Positions 43,103 to 51,455 of a DNA stretch of 64,000 nt are shown in pieces. Location: contig NZ_JRNC01000014.1 of NCBI RefSeq assembly GCF_000758925.1, positions 1-64,000 on the forward strand. The letters run 5' to 3'. The translations under genes and the position numbers were made by a program. A model generated the notes under the pieces. That model was given only the letters and a program-made list of their open reading frames with translations, was not told the origin of the DNA and ran no database searches. The first letter of the stretch is position 1, and each line of letters opens with the position of its first letter. The DNA is from Prevotella sp. S7-1-8. GTDB taxonomy: Bacteria; Bacteroidota; Bacteroidia; Bacteroidales; Bacteroidaceae.

Positions 43103-43681
43103 TTATTGTTTTTTCAATTTTTTGTAATGAGCGTTAGGAATGGCGTCCGCGCGCTCAAACTTAGGCCAATAGCCCTCGGGGGCGAGCCATTTCTGTCCGG
43201 GCTTCCGCAGTTGCACGAACGCGTACCGGGCGTTTATGTAGCCATCCTCGCCATCCTTGGCCAACACATAGCACCACGCGCGGCGCCTGTACATCACAAC
43301 CTTTTTGTTGTCCTTCATGACCGTCTCGTCCCATGTCTCCTGTGGAATGACGGTCGAGATGACGGTCGCATGGCTGTATCGACGCGCGAAATCGGCCCGG
43401 CACGCCACATACATTCCCGTGGAGTCTGCCGTGAAACGGTTGGTGGTGTACACCGGCATGTACGACACGCCATCCACCTCCACCAGCGTTTTGTCGCTAT
43501 CGCTGTCGCCGCCCAACAACTCATTGAGGCTGTCTCCGGTTTTTCGTATGCCACGCTTTATGTCTCTAAACAGCGTGTTCAAACGCTCCTTGGGCGTCTG
43601 CTTAATGTCCTTGTACACTTGGGCGTTGGCAGGAATGGCGAGAATGAGTGCCAACAACAACACCGTTAATTGTCTTTTCAT
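43103..43681 (-). CDS. Secreted hypothetical protein
   Basis: The 192-residue protein starts at ATG 43681, giving a clean signal peptide (MKRQLTVLLLALILAIPANA). The rest is soluble: a helical basic segment (ERLNTLFRDIKRGIRKTGDSL) and a mixed region with VSYMPVYTTNRFTAD and AWCYVLAKDGEDGYINARYAFVQL. I recognise no family. It heads a two-gene unit with the TPR gene. The 13-codon extension upstream of 43681 is not signal-like. Confidence 0.65.
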   Translation of the reverse strand: MKRQLTVLLLALILAIPANAQVYKDIKQTPKERLNTLFRDIKRGIRKTGDSLNELLGGDSDSDKTLVEVDGVSYMPVYTTNRFTADSTGMYVACRADFARRYSHATVISTVIPQETWDETVMKDNKKVVMYRRRAWCYVLAKDGEDGYINARYAFVQLRKPGQKWLAPEGYWPKFERADAIPNAHYKKLKKQ

Positions 43682-43808
43682 ACACGTATATGTTTTTAGA
43701 ACCGTTACAAAGTTAACCAATGTGACGCGAGCCGCGGTATCGTTTTAGCGATTTTTATACAAAAGTATAATAAAAAAGCTAAACCGACACATCGCTATCA
43801 ACAACTTT

Positions 43809-43816
43809 ACGTATAT
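43809..43816 (+). promoter_or_regulatory. Promoter of the 235-residue secreted protein gene
   Basis: TACGTATATTTGCGACAAC holds a -7-like TATATTTG, some 48 bp before the ATG. Confidence 0.45.
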
Positions 43817-43863
43817 TTGCGACAACATATCGCTCTCGCGAGCCGCTATCAAAAATTAAGGAC

Positions 43864-44571
43864 ATGAACCTCAAAAGATATTTTGTCATGGCGTGGTGCC
43901 TCATCGCGGTCACATTGGGGCATGCCCAGCAAGACAAGCTTTCTGCCCTCAACGCCATGAGGCCCGGCATGGCCGGGACCACCGCGGCAGACTCTCTCCA
44001 TCGCAAGCGCGAGCCTTGCCCAAGCCTTTCTCGCGCCCCACGCGCCTATCCCATATCATGGCCCTGCCATTATATTTATGGTGGCATGCACCAAGGACTC
44101 AACGTGAGCCTGAACTTGAGCGCTTTTGCCATGTTCGGCAAGCGCGCGCCAAGCGGCGCCGGCCTCGCGCAAAACATCAATGCCACTTGGCTACAGCCTT
44201 TGGGCAAACGGGCGTGGATGGCCGCGGGCGGCTATCTCGACCATGTCAACTGGAATGGAAACAGCTACACCACTGGCGGACTGTATGGCCAATTGGGCTA
44301 TCAGTTTGACGAACATTGGGCTGGATACATCTATGGCCAAAAATCTATCGTGAACGATGGTCTTGCGGGCTGCGGTCATTATTGGGGGCGTGGACTATAC
44401 GGCATGCTGCCATCAATGCGCGATGGGTTGAGCGACAAATTGGGCGCGACAGTGAGATGGACTCCAAACCCCACGCTCTCCATAGAGGTTTCGGTGGAGA
44501 AAAACTGGTATCCCAACACTCGGACGGTATATCCCGACCGCTACAAATACTGCTACCCATCACCTAAGTAG
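43864..44571 (+). CDS. Secreted barrel-like hypothetical protein
   Basis: The 235-residue protein has a signal peptide (YFVMAWCLIAVTLGHAQ). The mature part alternates aromatic and polar residues in a pattern of short beta strands (GLNVSLNLSAFAMFG, AWMAAGGYLDHVNWNG, GQLGYQFDEHWAGYIYGQ, LGATVRWTPNPTLSIEVSVE), suggesting a small outer-membrane barrel. No family was recognised. It is divergent from the upstream secreted-protein gene (43681). No strong terminator follows. Confidence 0.65.
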   Translation: MNLKRYFVMAWCLIAVTLGHAQQDKLSALNAMRPGMAGTTAADSLHRKREPCPSLSRAPRAYPISWPCHYIYGGMHQGLNVSLNLSAFAMFGKRAPSGAGLAQNINATWLQPLGKRAWMAAGGYLDHVNWNGNSYTTGGLYGQLGYQFDEHWAGYIYGQKSIVNDGLAGCGHYWGRGLYGMLPSMRDGLSDKLGATVRWTPNPTLSIEVSVEKNWYPNTRTVYPDRYKYCYPSPK

Positions 44572-45477
44572 GACGCTTGACGCCATCTTTCTCACGCAAA
44601 CCAAAGGTGACATTGGCAAACGCGCGGCGAATTTGAGATTGGTTTTGTCCTGAAACATAGCCGAATATCCATTCGCTAAAAAAAATAAAACAAGATTTGC
44701 CAACAGCGAACCTCGCGAAAAAAGACAGTCGTCCCACTGACGTTTCGCTCTTTTCAATCGCGACTGACGACCAATCGCCGGAATCGCGACAGCTCGCGCC
44801 GACCAACTGTCTAATAGAGACAAAACAATTTTTGTGACACGTGATAAATTTTTATTATTGTAAATTTTGGTGTTTCTAAAATAATTCTTAAATTTGCGCG
44901 TCACATTCAAAATTCAACGGCCAAGTCGTCTCCCTCTATCGGAAACAACAAGAAACGACAAGGCATGGATAACAAAACACAACAAAGGTTTATGCACAAA
45001 TACGCGACACATGACCTCGACCGACAACACAAGGCCAAATCCATCATCCTCGCGATGGAGGGGAAAGGCGTGCGCTTATCCAAACCGTTAACGTTTGTTA
45101 TTGCCCCCCCCCGATTATTTAACACTTTTTACAACATCGTTTTTTATCAGAAACCTCTTGACGGCCTTTTTACAAGGCTGTCCGGGGACTTGTTGGCTGT
45201 CCGAGCGCGCCACGCGTGTCAAAAAAGTCAACCACCTTTCACAAGGTAAAGAGGGGTTGACAACGGGGGTGGCCAACAAGGACGCGCCCGGCATATCCAT
45301 GGCAATCCGAGCCGAGGGTTACGACGTTACGCGTACTGGCGCCAATGCCCCCCATGCGCCGAAAGTCAAGCCAACCAAACATCATTGGGCCGTGGCGATG
45401 ACGACACTTGCGTTTCAACGATATAATCGCTTATTCACAAAAAACAACATTCACAAAACATAAAGTATTTTTAAAAC
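44572..45477. other. Long leader region with promoter and nine-C tract
   Basis: A textbook Bacteroidetes promoter lies at 44866-44896 (TTTG, 19 bp, TAAATTTG). Downstream is a ~575-base region before the next confident gene. A weak frame at 44965-45249 (94 codons) crosses a run of nine C at 45104-45112; a different frame (45095-45463) continues beyond it. Neither resembles a known protein. It may be a long untranslated leader, or a small gene that switches frame at the C tract. Confidence 0.4.
44866..44896 (+). promoter_or_regulatory. Promoter upstream of the surface lipoprotein locus
   Basis: TTTG at 44866-44869 and TAAATTTG at 44889-44896, separated by 19 bp, match the Bacteroidetes -33/-7 consensus very closely. 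Confidence 0.6.
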
Positions 45478-45705
45478 ATGCGACATCATAAACAAACAAA
45501 CAAAAGAAAATACATCGCCCCCACATGCGAGACGTACCAAATGAGGACATGCCATTTGATGGACATCTCTGCCGGAGCGAAAGGATTTGAATATGGCGGA
45601 GAACTAAGTAAGAAACACGAGTTTGACAACGAACACACATCTGACTCTTATGACTTCACCTGGGAGACAGACAACTCTCAAATTGGAAAGGAAATAAAAC
45701 CATGA
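45478..45705 (+). CDS. Small protein coupled to the surface lipoprotein
   Basis: The 75-residue polar protein opens with a basic segment (MRHHKQTNKRKYIAPTCETYQM) and a central LMDISAGAKGFEYGG, then an acidic end. Short proteins with a YxAPxxE motif near the start and a Leu-Met-x-x-Ser segment are frequent upstream of fimbrillin-type lipoproteins in Prevotella. Its stop overlaps the ATG of the large lipoprotein gene (ATGA), which argues for translational coupling. Function is unknown. Confidence 0.6.
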   Translation: MRHHKQTNKRKYIAPTCETYQMRTCHLMDISAGAKGFEYGGELSKKHEFDNEHTSDSYDFTWETDNSQIGKEIKP

Positions 45706-48203
45706 CACCACTAATGAAAAAAACCAAACAAAAGACACTCGCGCTACTTGCGCCGCTCGTCTTGGCATGCGCCGGTCTTGCCTCATGCGCAGACGAAAAC
45801 TTAGTGAACAAAAATGGCGGCGAGAGCGTCAATCCGGCCGATTTCAAGCTCGCCACCACCACCGTAACATTCTCTGCCGACGCGGGCATGCAGCTACCCA
45901 ACGTAACTCGCGCCTTAGACCCGGACGCGCCTGCCACGCGAGCGGTTTCGCTCAACGAGCGCTACATGCCGATGGACAACAAAGACCACAGCCTCAACGC
46001 GAGGGTCTTTGTGGTAAAGGTGGACAAGAATTCCAAGAAGATGATTAACGGCGAGGAAGCCATGGACCCCAAAAAGGTCGTCATGGGTGCGGGCGAAATC
46101 AAATGGAACAACGTGCGTGAGCTTACGGGCGGAGGCGTGCATCTCTATTCCAAGGAAAGCGTGCTCACACTCACATGGCTTGATAACAGCGCGGTAATCA
46201 GACCCAACGAGGAGTGGTACATCTGTGGCATCATCGGGGGAGAATATGATATGGACATCAAGAAAGCGGCTGATCAGGCGGCAGACCCAGCAAAAAAGAA
46301 GCTCTATACTCAATTCTACAATTTCTATGTCAAGATGAACCCCTCCAGTGAACACAACACCCGCGACGAGAAGGGTCGACTTCGCGTGACGGCAGCTTTC
46401 AGCACGGGATGGACAAAACTGAAGGTAGAGAAAGCAAACGTGATAAACCTGCGGAAATGGGCGTTCAATGCGATGGGTACACTTCTTCGTTTCAAGGTGA
46501 AGCGCGACACGAAGCTGGTCAAGCCCGAGGCGCACAAATACACCTTCGCCAGTTCACAGCTTACAGCCAACGGAGGGTTCATGATGATGCCGATGAGCCT
46601 GTTCGCCTCAGAGGATGTTCTTAACATGGAACACAAGAAAGGACTTGACTGCGAGATACGTCCATGGGAGGCGAATATAGACCGTAACTTCTATTGGCAA
46701 TACGATGATGAAAGACGCTTGCAGTTTAACAACGTCACGGACACGAAGCCCAGCGAAAACGGTGGCTTCTTCTACGAGTACCGATACACCTACGACGCCG
46801 CAAAGATGCGCGGACCTAAAGCGAACAAAGACTATGATGAGTTTTACGTTTGGGGCATGCCTGTCCCACTGCCCAACTACAACGGAACCACGCAGATTAC
46901 AGCCGAGCGAGGCAGCTTCATGCTCGGGCGCAAGCAGCCCAAAAACTCAAAATATCCCTACGCCGACGAGTGGCTCTACGCCAAGGCGGTGAAGCCGGAA
47001 ACCAACTCGAATGAGTACAAGCTGAGAGACTTCACCAACAAGAAGTTCCGTGGCAAAGCCTTCTCCATAGAACTGGGCGTGTGCCGTCCCCGATTCAGCG
47101 CAATGGATGAAAATAAACAGCCAAAATATGCATGGCCCAATCCGCTGGAGCGACTCGCCGTCACCAACAGCATGACCAACCAGAAGGGATGGCACGACTC
47201 TAACAAGCCGAATGGTAATGATAAAGGCTATGGAGAAATTGATAACTGGACTCTCAAGCAAGGCATTTTCAAGACAAAATTCGTTACATGGGGTCGACGC
47301 ATGTTGCCAGAAAACTATCATGTTCCCAACTCGGAAGAATGGGGATGCGCCATTCCGAACATCTATAATTCAATATACGACCGTTATCTTGTAAGTGACT
47401 TGCTGGGCTGGGACTACATTAAGTCGGGAGCCAGACCATGGTTTGAGATGTATAATCCCGGTAAAGACGACACGCGCGCTAACATTGCTGCGGGAGAGAC
47501 GCACAACAAGAATAAGCTATCTTTACAGGAGGAATTGCACTGGGGCGAATACCCTGCTCTCTACTCCTACTTCATGCAGGATAGGAAAAAAGGAGAGATG
47601 TATGCCATCCGTTTTGACGGCACGAACAAGGATGCAAAGTTTCAAGGATACACTCTGGGACAGAGATACCGCTGTGCCTACCGCTGGCGACTGATCAACA
47701 TGGGTGGCGAGGGCGATGCCAACGACAGCCACGGCATGCGCCTCGTGGTGCAGAGCCGCTGGATAGGCAGCGCCAATGTGGGCCTCAAGGATATCATGGA
47801 TGACGCATGGTGGGGGAAAAGCTCTCCCGACAATCCGTTGTTCGAGACCGACTGCTACCGCGTGCTGCCACTAGTAGGCTACCCATACACGGGGTCAGGA
47901 TGGACGTGGTACGTCAGCTATTGGTCAAGAGCAAGGTGGAAGTCAATTTCAGTTACGAAAGATGACGAAAGTACCAATAGGACAATGTGTTTCCGCCGTA
48001 TCGGCGGTGACGGCTTCGAACGTGGACACAACGATGGTCTTAAATACTTCCTCCCCGTCCGCCTGTTCGTCAACAGAGGCGTGGACGAGTTCGGAGGTGA
48101 AGCACCGCGACAGAAGCAGCACGACAAGGACCAGACGACGCTCATCAGCCGAAAGGCCGACGGCAATGTGACAAATTGGACTTGGACACCGAAGCTTTAT
48201 TGA
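45702..48203 (+). CDS. Fimbrillin/FISUMP-like surface lipoprotein
   Basis: The 833-residue lipoprotein has a signal peptide with lipobox CAGLASCAD (acylated Cys about 29). The N-terminal part (about 45-330) resembles fimbrillin-type domains (VTFSADAGM, SLNARVFVVKVDKNSKK, LLRFKVKRD). The C-terminal part (about 530-830) has FISUMP-like wording: GRRMLPENYHVPNSEEWGCAIP, YRCAYRWRLINMG, GMRLVVQSRWIG, and NRTMCFRRIGGDGFERGHNDGLKYFLPVRLFVNRG. Such proteins are exported to the cell surface and can assemble into or cap fimbriae. Start at 45702 or at ATG 45714. A very strong terminator follows. Confidence 0.7.
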   Translation: MTPLMKKTKQKTLALLAPLVLACAGLASCADENLVNKNGGESVNPADFKLATTTVTFSADAGMQLPNVTRALDPDAPATRAVSLNERYMPMDNKDHSLNARVFVVKVDKNSKKMINGEEAMDPKKVVMGAGEIKWNNVRELTGGGVHLYSKESVLTLTWLDNSAVIRPNEEWYICGIIGGEYDMDIKKAADQAADPAKKKLYTQFYNFYVKMNPSSEHNTRDEKGRLRVTAAFSTGWTKLKVEKANVINLRKWAFNAMGTLLRFKVKRDTKLVKPEAHKYTFASSQLTANGGFMMMPMSLFASEDVLNMEHKKGLDCEIRPWEANIDRNFYWQYDDERRLQFNNVTDTKPSENGGFFYEYRYTYDAAKMRGPKANKDYDEFYVWGMPVPLPNYNGTTQITAERGSFMLGRKQPKNSKYPYADEWLYAKAVKPETNSNEYKLRDFTNKKFRGKAFSIELGVCRPRFSAMDENKQPKYAWPNPLERLAVTNSMTNQKGWHDSNKPNGNDKGYGEIDNWTLKQGIFKTKFVTWGRRMLPENYHVPNSEEWGCAIPNIYNSIYDRYLVSDLLGWDYIKSGARPWFEMYNPGKDDTRANIAAGETHNKNKLSLQEELHWGEYPALYSYFMQDRKKGEMYAIRFDGTNKDAKFQGYTLGQRYRCAYRWRLINMGGEGDANDSHGMRLVVQSRWIGSANVGLKDIMDDAWWGKSSPDNPLFETDCYRVLPLVGYPYTGSGWTWYVSYWSRARWKSISVTKDDESTNRTMCFRRIGGDGFERGHNDGLKYFLPVRLFVNRGVDEFGGEAPRQKQHDKDQTTLISRKADGNVTNWTWTPKLY

Positions 48204-48234
48204 CCGTAACCATTTGCGTCCGGAAAAATAACGC

Positions 48235-48272
48235 GTGGGGATACAATGACATTTGTATCCCCACTTTTTTTT
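48235..48272 (+). terminator. Terminator of the surface lipoprotein gene
   Basis: A perfect 12-bp stem (GTGGGGATACAA and complement, 6-base loop) is followed by eight T, 32 bp after the stop. Confidence 0.88.
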
Positions 48273-48379
48273 GATGGTCGGCTGCCTCCGCGGCATAGGA
48301 AAAGCGCGGCATTGCCCTGCCTTTACCAGCAAAGGGCGGCGACGAGGCGCAAGTTGAGCCTTGACATAGCGAGCGCGCG

Positions 48380-49552
48380 TCAAACACGCCATCTGTTGCC
48401 ACGCTTGGATCTCTCAGGCGTGGTTTGGGGGAAAGAGAACCCTCCGCCCCTGGCCACGCCTCGATATTGAGCCCAGCGCGCATGAATCTTGGAAACATAA
48501 TCCACGGTTTCCGAGCCACGCAAGTAGCCATACTTGACAACATTGTCCTTATAGAAAGTGGGCGAGCTGAGTTTAAGGACAAACTCTTGCACATCGGCCC
48601 ATCGGTTGGGGTTCTTGCCATACTTTCGGGCCAAGTTCATGGCGTCGCGCACATGATAGTGCCCACCGTTGTAGCTGGCCAAGACGTATGATACCCTCTC
48701 GGACGCGGGCACGTCGCGGAACAGGCCGTTTAGCTCCCTGATGTATCTGGCGGCGGCGGCGATATTGTCCTCGGGGTCCATGAGGCGACTTTGCCCCAAG
48801 CCCAAGTGGGCGGCCGTGCCCGGCATAATCTGCATGAGCCCGCATGCGCCAGCCCATGAGCGGGCGTCAGGGTCGAAAGTGGACTCCTGATAGCACTGGG
48901 CGGCCATGAGCCGCCAATCCCACCGGGCCAAAGAAGCGTAACGCTTGAAATAATGATCAAAACGCGATATTACACCGCCCGCGCGATCGAGCATGGGCGA
49001 ATAGACTCGGCGTTTGATAGCCTTGGTGGACAGAAGGAAACGCTCTCGCCGGGCGACCTCGGCTATCATTTGCGGTTTGAACCATTGGTTTAGAGCGTCC
49101 GCCAATCCCTCATTGCCCTTTTGGACAGCCCAAGCGGTTTTCAAAGTGTCGACACGCACACCGGCAAAACTCAGCCCCTTGACGGATTGCGGCAACTGGA
49201 TGGCCGCGACATCGCCGTCGCCAGCCTTGAGACGGGATATTACCTCGGCGGTGTCTTTGCACAGCTCGACACGCAAGGAGACCCCGATGGCCTGGGCGAA
49301 CTTCTCGCACAGCATATATTGCAGGCCCATTCCGCGACCATGGTAATCAAAGTAGGTATCAGGCCCGGACATCGTGAGCACGATCATCTCGCCATTGCTG
49401 ACAATGTCATCAAACCCGAACGAGTCTCCTTGCGGTATGGAGTCGACGCCGATTTTGGCTCCCCAAGGCGTAACTTCAGGCCGTTGCTGACTATCACAAG
49501 ACGCTAACGCAAAGGATAGCAACAGAAAAAACGTTGGCATTAAATGTCGCAT
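48380..49552 (-). CDS. mltF: MltF-type membrane-bound lytic transglycosylase
   Basis: The 390-residue lipoprotein has lipobox LSFALASC near residue 19. The N-terminal domain (about 50-190) resembles a family-3 periplasmic solute-binding protein (MIVLTMSGPDTYFDYHGRGMGLQYMLCEKFAQAIG) and is regulatory in MltF. The C-terminal SLT domain (about 205-350) carries the catalytic Glu in AAQCYQESTFDPDA, with GLMQIMPGTAAHLGL and YVLASYNGGHYHVRDAM. The enzyme cleaves glycan strands to 1,6-anhydromuropeptides in the periplasm. The start may also be the ATG at 49540. It is monocistronic and divergent from hisC. Confidence 0.9.
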   Translation of the reverse strand: MRHLMPTFFLLLSFALASCDSQQRPEVTPWGAKIGVDSIPQGDSFGFDDIVSNGEMIVLTMSGPDTYFDYHGRGMGLQYMLCEKFAQAIGVSLRVELCKDTAEVISRLKAGDGDVAAIQLPQSVKGLSFAGVRVDTLKTAWAVQKGNEGLADALNQWFKPQMIAEVARRERFLLSTKAIKRRVYSPMLDRAGGVISRFDHYFKRYASLARWDWRLMAAQCYQESTFDPDARSWAGACGLMQIMPGTAAHLGLGQSRLMDPEDNIAAAARYIRELNGLFRDVPASERVSYVLASYNGGHYHVRDAMNLARKYGKNPNRWADVQEFVLKLSSPTFYKDNVVKYGYLRGSETVDYVSKIHARWAQYRGVARGGGFSFPQTTPERSKRGNRWRV

Positions 49553-49605
49553 ACAAATTTATTTGGTCACAAAAGTACGACATTTATTGCATAATAGCTT
49601 AAAAA

Positions 49606-49613
49606 ACAGTACA
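49606..49613 (+). promoter_or_regulatory. hisC promoter
   Basis: The sequence ACAGTACATTTGCATAG holds a -7 element (TACATTTG), leaving a leader of about 165 bases before the chosen hisC start. Confidence 0.5.
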
Positions 49614-49784
49614 TTTGCATAGTATTTTAAGATAATTAATACAATGTCATTCCGCCCCAACTCCCACACGCCACACCAAGCGAAGCCAAACGGGCAAAGG
49701 GCAGAGCACCGTGCCAACGCGTTTAAAGGAACACACGTACCAAGGGCAGCGACGATACATTGGCAACCCCCAAAAACGAGAGAT

Positions 49785-50819
49785 ATGAAAGCATTGCAAG
49801 AATTGGCGCGTAAAAACATCTGGCAGATATCACCTGACGAAACATCATTGGACAACCCTGGCAAAGATGACGCACGCATATTTTTGGACGCAAACGAAAT
49901 TCCTTACAACAAGCCTCACAACCGATACCCAGACCCATGGCAGACAAAACTCAAGGCCACGCTATCTCAAGTAAAAGGCGTGGCTCCAGAAAATATCTTC
50001 TTGGGGAATGGATCTGACGAAGTGATAGACATGGTGTATCGTGTGTTTTGCGAGCCTCGACGTGACAACGTGGTGGCCATCGCGCCCACATACGGCACGT
50101 ACAAAGCGCGCGCGGATGTCAACGACGTGGAATACAGAGCCGTGCCGCTAAGCGAGGGATTTCGGCTCGACGCACAAAAAACGCTCGCCGCGCGCGACGC
50201 CAACACGAAAGTGATCTGGCTTTGCAGCCCAAACGATCCTACCGGGAACAGCCTGCAACAAACGGAAATCGAGAAAATAATAATGGGCTTTGACGGTATC
50301 GTCGTGATAGACGAGGCTTATAGCGACTTCTCGCCAGCGAAACTCTTTCGCAGTGAGATCGGGAAACATCCCAACATTATAGCGCTCAACACCATGAGCA
50401 AAGCTTGGGGACGCGCCGACATACGTTTGGGCATGGCCTTTGCCAATGAGCAAATTGTCAAATTGCTCAACAAGGTTAAACTCCCTTATAACATAAACAC
50501 GTTGACGCAACGCCACGCGCTCGACGCCCTTGAGCACAGGCAAGATGTTGAGAAATGGGTGAGAATGCTACTCCAAGAACGCGGCCAATTGATGAAAGCG
50601 TTCGAATATTTGCCTATATGCGAGCGCGTCTATCCGTCAGACTCCAATTTTTTCTTGGCCAAAATGACCGACGCGCAATCCATATACAAATATTTGACGG
50701 AAAAAGGGATTGCCGTGAAAAACGAAAGCGACGTGGAGCTATGCGAAAACTGTTTGCGCGTCACCGTTGGAACAAAGAGTGAAAATTCTGAGCTCTTGGG
50801 CGCCCTGAGGCAATTTTAA
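49785..50819 (+). CDS. hisC: Histidinol-phosphate aminotransferase
   Basis: The 344-residue fold-type-I PLP enzyme converts imidazole-acetol phosphate to histidinol phosphate with glutamate. Signatures: LDANEIPYNKPHNRYPDP, LGNGSDEVIDM, WLCSPNDPTGNS, VVIDEAYSDF and the PLP-binding Lys in NTMSKAWGRADIRLGMAF. The ATG at 49785 (MKALQELARKNIWQI) gives the normal family length. The frame is open 47 codons further up to 49644, but that stretch is Pro/His/Arg-rich and lies in the mRNA leader. No other his genes are near. Confidence 0.92.
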   Translation: MKALQELARKNIWQISPDETSLDNPGKDDARIFLDANEIPYNKPHNRYPDPWQTKLKATLSQVKGVAPENIFLGNGSDEVIDMVYRVFCEPRRDNVVAIAPTYGTYKARADVNDVEYRAVPLSEGFRLDAQKTLAARDANTKVIWLCSPNDPTGNSLQQTEIEKIIMGFDGIVVIDEAYSDFSPAKLFRSEIGKHPNIIALNTMSKAWGRADIRLGMAFANEQIVKLLNKVKLPYNINTLTQRHALDALEHRQDVEKWVRMLLQERGQLMKAFEYLPICERVYPSDSNFFLAKMTDAQSIYKYLTEKGIAVKNESDVELCENCLRVTVGTKSENSELLGALRQF

Positions 50820-50953
50820 GCCATAGCTTGGTTTGGCGGCGGAAACAACAATGATGGACATTCGCGCCAGTGAGTGTGTCAAAAATGAAAAAAGAACTTT
50901 TATGGCACATAAATTTAAAATATAACAAAAATCCATCAAAGTTTACTGAATTA

Positions 50954-51082
50954 TTGACAAGATAAACGAATAAAATATTTATATTTGCAATATAGATTAA
51001 TTTCAATAGGTTAAGGTTAGTTTTTAAAAGGTTAAAAAGTCCCCAATCCGAGTAGTGATACTGTGGATTGGGGTGTTTTTTT
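50954..51082 (+). ncRNA. Candidate small RNA with own promoter and terminator
   Basis: A promoter-like pair TTGACA (50954-50959) and TATATTTG (50980-50987) is followed after about 55 bases by a bidirectional terminator: CCCCAATCC/GGATTGGGG, 15-base loop, T run to 51082. No start codon with a meaningful frame lies between. The predicted transcript is about 90 bases. It could also be just the terminator of hisC or of the opposite lipoprotein gene. Confidence 0.35.
51041..51082. terminator. Bidirectional terminator
   Basis: A 9-bp stem CCCCAATCC/GGATTGGGG has T runs on both strands. Its plus-strand T run overlaps the stop codon of the minus-strand lipoprotein gene. Confidence 0.75.
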
Positions 51083-51455
51083 AGTCGGTTTTAAAACTTA
51101 CGATGCCCGTCATGGCATCATCCAAATAAAATGTTTGCTTAACAGTGTCTTTGTGAGTGACATACATGACATGGATAAATTTTAAGTCGTCCGTTCTTTG
51201 ATGGTATTTCGTGGACGGTTTTACCTGCTTGCATTCCACGGCCCTCTGGCGCATAACCCGTACAATGGAGTCTGAGACAAAACGCGCGGACTGTATGCCA
51301 GACCATCGCAAAACATCAAAATCCTCGATTGACATATCAGACTTCACGAACTCCTCGACCAAGGAGCGAGCTTGCCTGTCTTGCCCACAACCCACGGACA
51401 GGGCGGCGAGCAAGACCATGCCAATGATATGTTTCTTATGTTTCAACTCGATCAC
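51081..51455 (-). CDS. Small hypothetical lipoprotein
   Basis: The 124-residue protein carries a signal peptide with lipobox LAALSVGC (Cys about 23), then a short soluble domain with EEFVKSDMSIEDFDVLRWSGI and FIHVMYVTHKDTVKQTFYLDDAMTGIVSF. I do not recognise the family. It starts with GTG, which overlaps the pepD stop codon (GTGA), so it is translated by coupling to pepD. Its stop lies inside the bidirectional terminator. A membrane or periplasmic site is inferred from the lipobox. Confidence 0.75.
   Translation of the reverse strand: MIELKHKKHIIGMVLLAALSVGCGQDRQARSLVEEFVKSDMSIEDFDVLRWSGIQSARFVSDSIVRVMRQRAVECKQVKPSTKYHQRTDDLKFIHVMYVTHKDTVKQTFYLDDAMTGIVSFKTD

Noticed and set aside
45095..45463. 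122-codon frame after the C tract
   Set aside because: Low-complexity, starts in the tract region and resembles no family; kept only as part of the leader discussion.
49644..49784. His-containing N-terminal extension of hisC as an attenuator leader peptide
   Set aside because: Five His codons are scattered, not in a run, and no terminator/antiterminator pair is visible.
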